This document shows positions 58,360-64,000 of a stretch of DNA of 64,000 nucleotides, piece by piece; the stretch's first letter is position 1, and every line of letters starts with the position of its first letter. The translations under genes and the position numbers were made by a program. The notes beneath the pieces were generated by a model. The model did not search any database and was not told the DNA's origin. It was given only the letters and a program-made list of their open reading frames with translations. The stretch is taken from the NCBI RefSeq assembly GCF_045679555.1, contig NC_092122.1, positions 7,132,694-7,196,693 of the forward strand, read 5' to 3'. Source of the DNA: Salvelinus alpinus (Eukaryota; Chordata; Actinopteri; Salmoniformes; Salmonidae).

Positions 58360-60356
58360 GAATCAGTTTTCATCTATATTGTTCGTGGCTGTTTATTTGC
58401 CACCACAGACGGAAGCTGGCACTAAGACCGCATTCAGTCAGTGGGAGAAGGAAATAAGCAAACAGGAAAATGCCCACCCAGAGGCGGCACCCCTAGTGGC
58501 CGGGGACTTTAATGAAGGAAAACTGAAATCAGTCTTACCTCATTTCTATCAGCATGTTAAATGTGCAACCAGAGGGAAAAAAATAAAAAATTTACTCCAC
58601 ACACAGAGACACATAAAAAGCTCTCCCTCGACCTCCATTTGGCAAATCTGACCATAATTCCATCCTCCTGATTCCTGCTTGCAAGTAAAAACTAAAGCAG
58701 GAAGCACCAGTGACTCGGTCAATAAAGAAGTGGTCAGATGACGCAGATGCTAAGCTACAGGACTGTTTTGCGAGCACAGACTGGAATATGTTTCATGATT
58801 GCTCCGATGGCATTGAGGAGTACACCACATCAGTCACTGGCTTCATCAATAAGCGAATCAATGATGTCATCCCCACAGTGACTGTACGTACATACCCCAA
58901 CCAGAAACCATGGATTGCAAGCAACATCCGCACTGAGCTGAAGGGTAGAGCTGCCGCCTTCAAGGAGCAAGACTCTAACCCAGACGCTTAGAAGAAATCC
59001 CGCTACGCCCTCAGACGAACCATCAAACAGGCAAAGTGCCAATACAGGACTAAGATTGAATCGTACTGCACCAGCTCCAACGCTCGTCGGATGTGGCAGG
59101 GCTTGCAAACTATTACAGAATACAAAGGGAAGCATAGCCGCGATCTGCCCAGTGACACGAGCCTACCAGGTGAGCTAAATCACTTATATGCTCGCTTTGA
59201 GGCAAGCAATACTGAGACATGCATGAGAGCATCAGCTGTTCTGGACAGCTGTGTGATCATGCTCTCCATAGCCGACGTGAGTAAGACCTTTAAACAGGTC
59301 AACATTCACAAGGCCCCTGGGCCAGACGGATTACCAGGACGGGTGCTCCAGGCATGTGCTGACCAACTGGCAGGTGTCTTCACTGACATTTTCAACATGT
59401 CCCTGATTGAGTCTGTAATACCAACATGTTTCAAGCAGACCACCATAGTCCCTGTGCCCAAGAACACTAAGGTAACCTGCATAAATGACTACAGACCCGT
59501 AGCACTCACGTCCGTAGCCATGAAGTGCTTTGAAAGGCTGGTAATGGCTCACATTAACACCATTATCCCAGAAACCCTAGACCCACTCCAATTTGCATAC
59601 CGCTCAAACAGATCCACAAATGATGCAATCTCTATTGCACTCCACGCTGCCCTTTCCCACCTGGACAAAAGGAACACCTACGTGAGAATGCTACTCATTG
59701 ACTACAGCTCAGCGTTCAACACCATAGTGCCCTCAAAGCACATCACTAAGCTAAGGATCCTTGGACTCAAACATGACTCCAGCATCATTAAGTTTGCAGA
59801 CGACACAACAGTGGTAGGCCTGATCACTGACAACGACGAGACAGCATATAGGGAGGAGGTCAGAGACCTAGCCCGGTGGTGCCAGAATAACAACCTATCC
59901 CTTAATGTAATCAAGACTAAGGAGATGATTGTGGACTACAGGAAAAGGAGGACAGAGCACACCCCCATTCTCATCGACGGGGCTGTAGCGGAGCAGGTTG
60001 AGAGCTTCAAGTTCCTTGGTGTCCACATCACCAACAAACTAGAATGGTCCAAACACACCAAGACAGTCGTGAAGAGGGCACGACAAAGCCCATTCCCCCT
60101 CAGGAAACTAAAAAGATTTGGCATGGGTCCTCAGATCCTCAAAATATTCAACAGCTGCAACATCGAGAGCATCCTGACTGGTTGCATCACTGCCTGGTAT
60201 GGCAACTGCTCAGCCTCCGACCGCAAGGAGCTACAGAGGGTAGTGCGTATGGCCCAGTACATCACTGGGGCTAAGCTGCCTGCCATCCAGGACCTCTTTA
60301 GCAGGCGGTGTCAGAGAAAGGCCCTAGAAATTGTCAAGGACTCCAGCCCCCCCAGC
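58360..60356 (+). mobile_element. Rex1-type LINE, truncated at both ends
   Basis: It begins inside the endonuclease domain (VAVYLPPQTEAGTK, then LVAGDFNEGKLKSVLPHF) and continues through the linker (TRSIKKWSDDADAKLQDCF, TYPNQKPWIASNIRTEL) and the reverse transcriptase. It ends abruptly at 60356 within the C-terminal coding region, where unrelated sequence starts. A truncated 3' end is unusual for LINE insertion and points to later deletion. Confidence 0.88.
59091..60356 (+). pseudogene. Rex1 reverse transcriptase with internal deletion
   Basis: A long open frame shows [57 protein letters not shown] and MLLIDYSSAFNTIV (motif A). At LRILGLKHDSS (about 59755-59785) it jumps straight to IIKFADDTTVVGL (motif C, 59787-59820), so motif B (normally G-x-PQG) and its surroundings are missing, yet the frame is kept. 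The thumb follows (SLNVIKTKEMIVDYRKRR, ESFKFLGVHITNKLEW). The protein would be catalytically dead. The frame continues past the element into flanking DNA to 60419. Confidence 0.88.
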
Positions 60357-60429
60357 CAAACTATCACAATTTTAGCAACCAGGAAATGGTGGAACTATTC
60401 CTGCTTATTACACCTTTAAATAGGGATAG

Positions 60430-61085
60430 AAAACACCTGGTTATAATTGCGTGAATACCCAAATATGGGTAAATTTAACTCTCATGCTGGGTTGACCTAG
60501 CATCTGTTTGTTTTTTTAAGTAATTCTTAGGTCATGCTCAGGAGGCGTGGCTTATTAGAGGCGTAGCTTTCCGCTAAATCTTATGTTCGTCATGTTAAGT
60601 TGACATACTGTAAAATCAATGTTCAATAATAATTGTTTTAACACATTCTTTAATATTAAGATGATTAATGACTTTAATAATAAGTTATACCACCTTCTTG
60701 TATCCCAACAGGGGGATTTACATAGGCTGGTAGGAAACTCAGACAGCTCTGTAAGTGTTATTAATTAACCTACACATTTTTTTATTTTCAAGCTTAATTT
60801 GAAGGAACTTTGAAAAACAACAGATGACCTGGATTACATTTACTCTCACGGATGGCTAAAAATAACTCTCTTAAAGCCATGCCCCTACTAAACTACACCT
60901 AAAGCCACGCCCCTACTAAACACACCTTCTGATCTGACCTGCTGGGTCATAGCTCAAGCACCAATAACCTAGCACCTAGCATCAATAACCCAGCAGTTTT
61001 TAAAGAAAACAAACCAATTAAGTGACCCAACGCCTGCAACCCAGCAGTTGGGTCAACCAAACAACCCAGCATTTTTTAGAGAGTG
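60430..61085. repeat. Repeat with recurring 'gctgggttgacc/aacccagc' motif
   Basis: The motif ctgggttgacctagc occurs at about 60488, with inverted aacccagcag/gggtcaaccaaac copies at 60970-61075, next to gagagtgtg. Two near-identical phrases (aaagccatgcccctactaaac / aaagccacgcccctactaaac) sit at 60874-60925. It is likely a non-autonomous DNA transposon remnant. Confidence 0.4.
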
Positions 61086-61089
61086 TGTG

Positions 61090-61765
61090 TACTAACAATT
61101 GTTCACAAATGAGCTCTGGCAGAGTGGGCAAACATTAAACCGGCAGAGAGATGTATCCACACGCACGCACGCGCACACACACACACACTGTTATGTACGG
61201 GCCCCTGCTTGTGGTGTGTTTGGAGGAGACTGCAGCTCTGGTTCAGTCCTCCTCTGGGTCTCAGAGACAGATGGAGGGAGAAGTGTGTCACTGGGTCAAA
61301 CCTCGGCAGCCATTTTAGAGAGACACCACTGTCACCTTCTCTAACCCAGACTGCACAGGGAAATGGATGACTTGGATGACTTAATGTATTCAGATGTGTT
61401 CTTTGCCAAAGTGCTGCACCTCTGGGCGTTTTAGCCATAAAATATGTATATTGTTTCTTCTGTTCATCCTGTTTCTGTTATTGTGGCTATGTTTTGTTAG
61501 TTCTGCTCTGTTTAATCGCGTTATAGTGTAGATGTACTGTCTTTAACATGGAGGAATATTTTCCTAACTCTAGTCACCTGTGGAGACCAAGCACCCTGTG
61601 GAAATCAAAGCCAGGATTATGCTAATCAAAATAGAACAGTGTGTGGACACCTCGGCCCAGTAACCCCATCACACACCCACACACACAATCCAGCACACGC
61701 ACACACGCACACACATATTCATAAACACCCACCAATACAAACACACACACACACACACAAACACA
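61090..61765. repeat. CA-rich tracts and otherwise featureless DNA
   Basis: CA tracts are at 61160-61190 and 61667-61765. Nothing else is recognised. Confidence 0.75.
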
Positions 61766-61842
61766 CAGGGTGAAATTACCCAGCACCCCCTGCTCACCAT
61801 ATCAACCTCAAAGCTGTCACGGTATCCTGTGCCTGCTCTCTG

Positions 61843-62017
<175 letters not shown>

Positions 62018-63420
62018 GTGTGTTGCATGTCTGTGTGTCCCTCCCAGCCTGTTCTGTGTGCTCGGGTCTGAGCTGCATGGCAATCCAGTCATTAGAACGG
62101 CACCGCTGATTATAGACAAACACACACTCCCAGACAGCCTGCAGGATGGGACTGGGGCTGCAGGGCTGGGGCAAGGCCAGTAGATTCTACAGCTGTGCCA
62201 CATCTACAGTTTACTCTCTTTGTTAGAATGGATGTTGACAAAGAATCATTGAGTAAGTGCCTAATATTGGAATACACTTCTGAATAATTTAGTGGTTGTG
62301 GTTGAGAAAGGGTGTGAGAGGTTTGTGTCTTTTCGTGTCTTAAAGGCTGGGGCTGTGTTTGAACCAGGCCTGATCGATGGTTATGGATGAGACCGAGGAG
62401 AGGAGGAAGAGTAGGCCAGAGGCTGCAGCACTGGATTAAAGAAACATCTCTCACACTCTCTCCTCAGAACACTGAACACTGCAGACTCACAGCGCTGCTG
62501 ATACACAGATTTTACACACACGCACACACACACACATACGAACGCAGGCACACACACAACATATGCATGCATGCCTGCATGCTCACGCACACACATTATA
62601 TTAATCTCATTTATTGTTTATTAATGGCTTTCATCCAATTTTGATTATTTTTATGTTGAACATTGCTGTGGTCATTTGCTGCATTCAGAGAGAGGAGAGA
62701 AAGCAGGACAGTGTCAGAGGAGAGACATTCTGTTTTATCTTCTGTTTTATCATTTCATCCCTGTATACCAGCTGATGTCCTTCACTGGTCCTTTTCTCCT
62801 CTTTGACAGACAGACATCTGATGCTTGTCTGATGGTGGATTGGATCTAATGGCTGACACTTGGCCTTACACTCCCCTGGTACCTCGCTGGAAAGAGCTTA
62901 AAACACAGCAGGGTGTGTGTGCGTGTGTGTCTGTGCATTCGTGTGTGCGTGATGCGTCCATGTGTTTGTGTGTGTGATGCGGGGTCTCAAGGAGAAAGCC
63001 TTCAGAAGCAGGAGTTCAGTTTGCATAAACAGACATGTGGGGGTTTATAGAATAGATGGTTACACACAGAGGCTGCAACTCTCTGCAGCTCTACCTACTT
63101 CCCCCTATAACAGGCTGGCACGCTACAACCTTCAATATCAGATGAAGAAAACCTCAGCCTCTTATGGCTGGTTACTCTATTACTGCTGTTGTTAACGTGT
63201 TATTACCTGCTGTATTCATTAAGGCGCACATAGCAAACATATCAAATACAAGCATTTCTTATTGGACAAGTCCTGGTAGTTACTCACTGTTTCAGTCTGT
63301 TTGACGCCTAATGAATACAACCCTGGTTACTGTATCATCTCTTCCACCTGACCGGGGAACAGTGACAGGAAGGAGCACCACTGTTCCATTTTCATAGATG
63401 TAATGAAACTCTCCTTGCTC
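62018..63420. other. Interval without recognised genes
   Basis: Short CA/TG tracts at 62514-62560 and 62915-62975. No gene or named repeat is recognised. Confidence 0.5.
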
Positions 63421-63421
63421 T

Positions 63422-63423
<2 letters not shown>

Positions 63424-63509
<86 letters not shown>

Positions 63510-63548
63510 CCTTTCTCTCTCTCTCTCCCTCTCCCTCTCTCTCTCTCC

Positions 63549-63579
<31 letters not shown>

Positions 63580-63625
63580 TCCCTCTCTCTCTCTCCCTCT
63601 CTTTCTCTATCTCTCTCTCTCTCTA
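63424..63625. repeat. (CT)n microsatellite with CCCTCT interruptions
   Basis: About 200 bases of CT; the second half has regularly placed ccct/ttct interruptions. The rest to 64000 holds nothing recognised. Confidence 0.97.
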
Positions 63626-64000
63626 TGCTCCAGTCTCTAGTGTGCTGAGATGTCAGTATTATGATGTGTTCTCCATAGTAATGAGCTCCATCCTACTACT
63701 TCTGTGTGCTCGAGAGCTCTTGATGCAATCCTGCAGTACATTCATTCAATAACATTCAATAGCATGTAAGCTATGATTCAAAGCAGATCATATGTAGTTC
63801 ACTTTCAAAGGTGCAATTTATGAACCCTTGATGCCATATAATCATATCATTACTCAAAGTAAATAACATGTTGACTGAATATGGAAATGGCTGTGTAGCT
63901 CAATCTGGTGCAATATTAGTTGTACATAGTGCCTGGCAAATACACTATTCATCTCGCCAGCTGCTCAGTTTGTCGGTCTTTCCTACTCTCTCTAAGTGCC

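Overview
The window is animal genomic DNA, almost certainly from a salmonid fish (Salmo, Oncorhynchus or Salvelinus type). The evidence is a spliced vertebrate receptor gene set in a dense mix of teleost repeats: Sleeping Beauty-like and other Tc1 elements, a hAT element, L2/Rex1-type LINEs, Ty3/Gypsy pieces, tRNA-derived SINEs and very long CA/TG, CT/GA microsatellites. There are no operons, bacterial genes or CRISPR arrays. Species and chromosome cannot be fixed by reading alone.

Only one host protein-coding gene is clear: gpr37, on the + strand. Exon 1 (18002-19114) encodes a long basic N-terminal ectodomain, TM1-2 and the start of TM3. A GT-AG intron of 5,318 bp (19115-24432) follows. Exon 2 (24433-25248) encodes the rest of the seven-helix bundle, a run of seven cysteines and the GPR37-type tail. 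The predicted protein is 642 residues. A GC-rich leader lies at about 17330-18001. A TTAA-flanked MITE (25261-25685) begins 12 bases after the stop codon and therefore probably lies in the 3' UTR.

Layout. 1-4758 and 7597-7960: two minus-strand LINEs, with one apparently nested in the other; a 2.83-kb hAT element with an exact 8-bp target duplication (4759-7588) splits the 5' leader of the second. 7970-8680: a 46-bp minisatellite abutting a Sleeping Beauty-like element (8682-10294). 10295-10775: pieces of dispersed repeats. 11060-11890: microsatellites. 12168-17133: a widely spaced inverted repeat enclosing a third LINE. 17300-26900: gpr37 and its UTRs. 28300-34650: a nested repeat cluster (1-kb dispersed repeat, SINEs, Rex1 fragments, a Tc1 element holding a solo LTR). 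36400-38175: an inverted second copy of the 1-kb repeat plus a Rex1 3' end. 40985-44222: a truncated Gypsy element fused to half a Tc1 element. 47860-49250: two Rex1 fragments. 50285-52200: a SINE and an L2 LINE with an unbroken 447-residue reverse transcriptase frame. 53200-55950: simple-sequence and 93-bp tandem repeats, including a G-quadruplex-prone array. 56219-57569: a decayed Tc1 element. 58360-60356: a Rex1 LINE with an internal reverse transcriptase deletion. 60430-64000: minor repeats and microsatellites.

The genes do not form a pathway. The window is best read as one neural GPCR locus in a landscape of repeated transposon insertion. I found no convincing new biological system. The best leads are structural: nested insertions that can be ordered in time, large inverted repeats, an L2 copy with an intact frame, and transposon-derived DNA in the gpr37 3' UTR.
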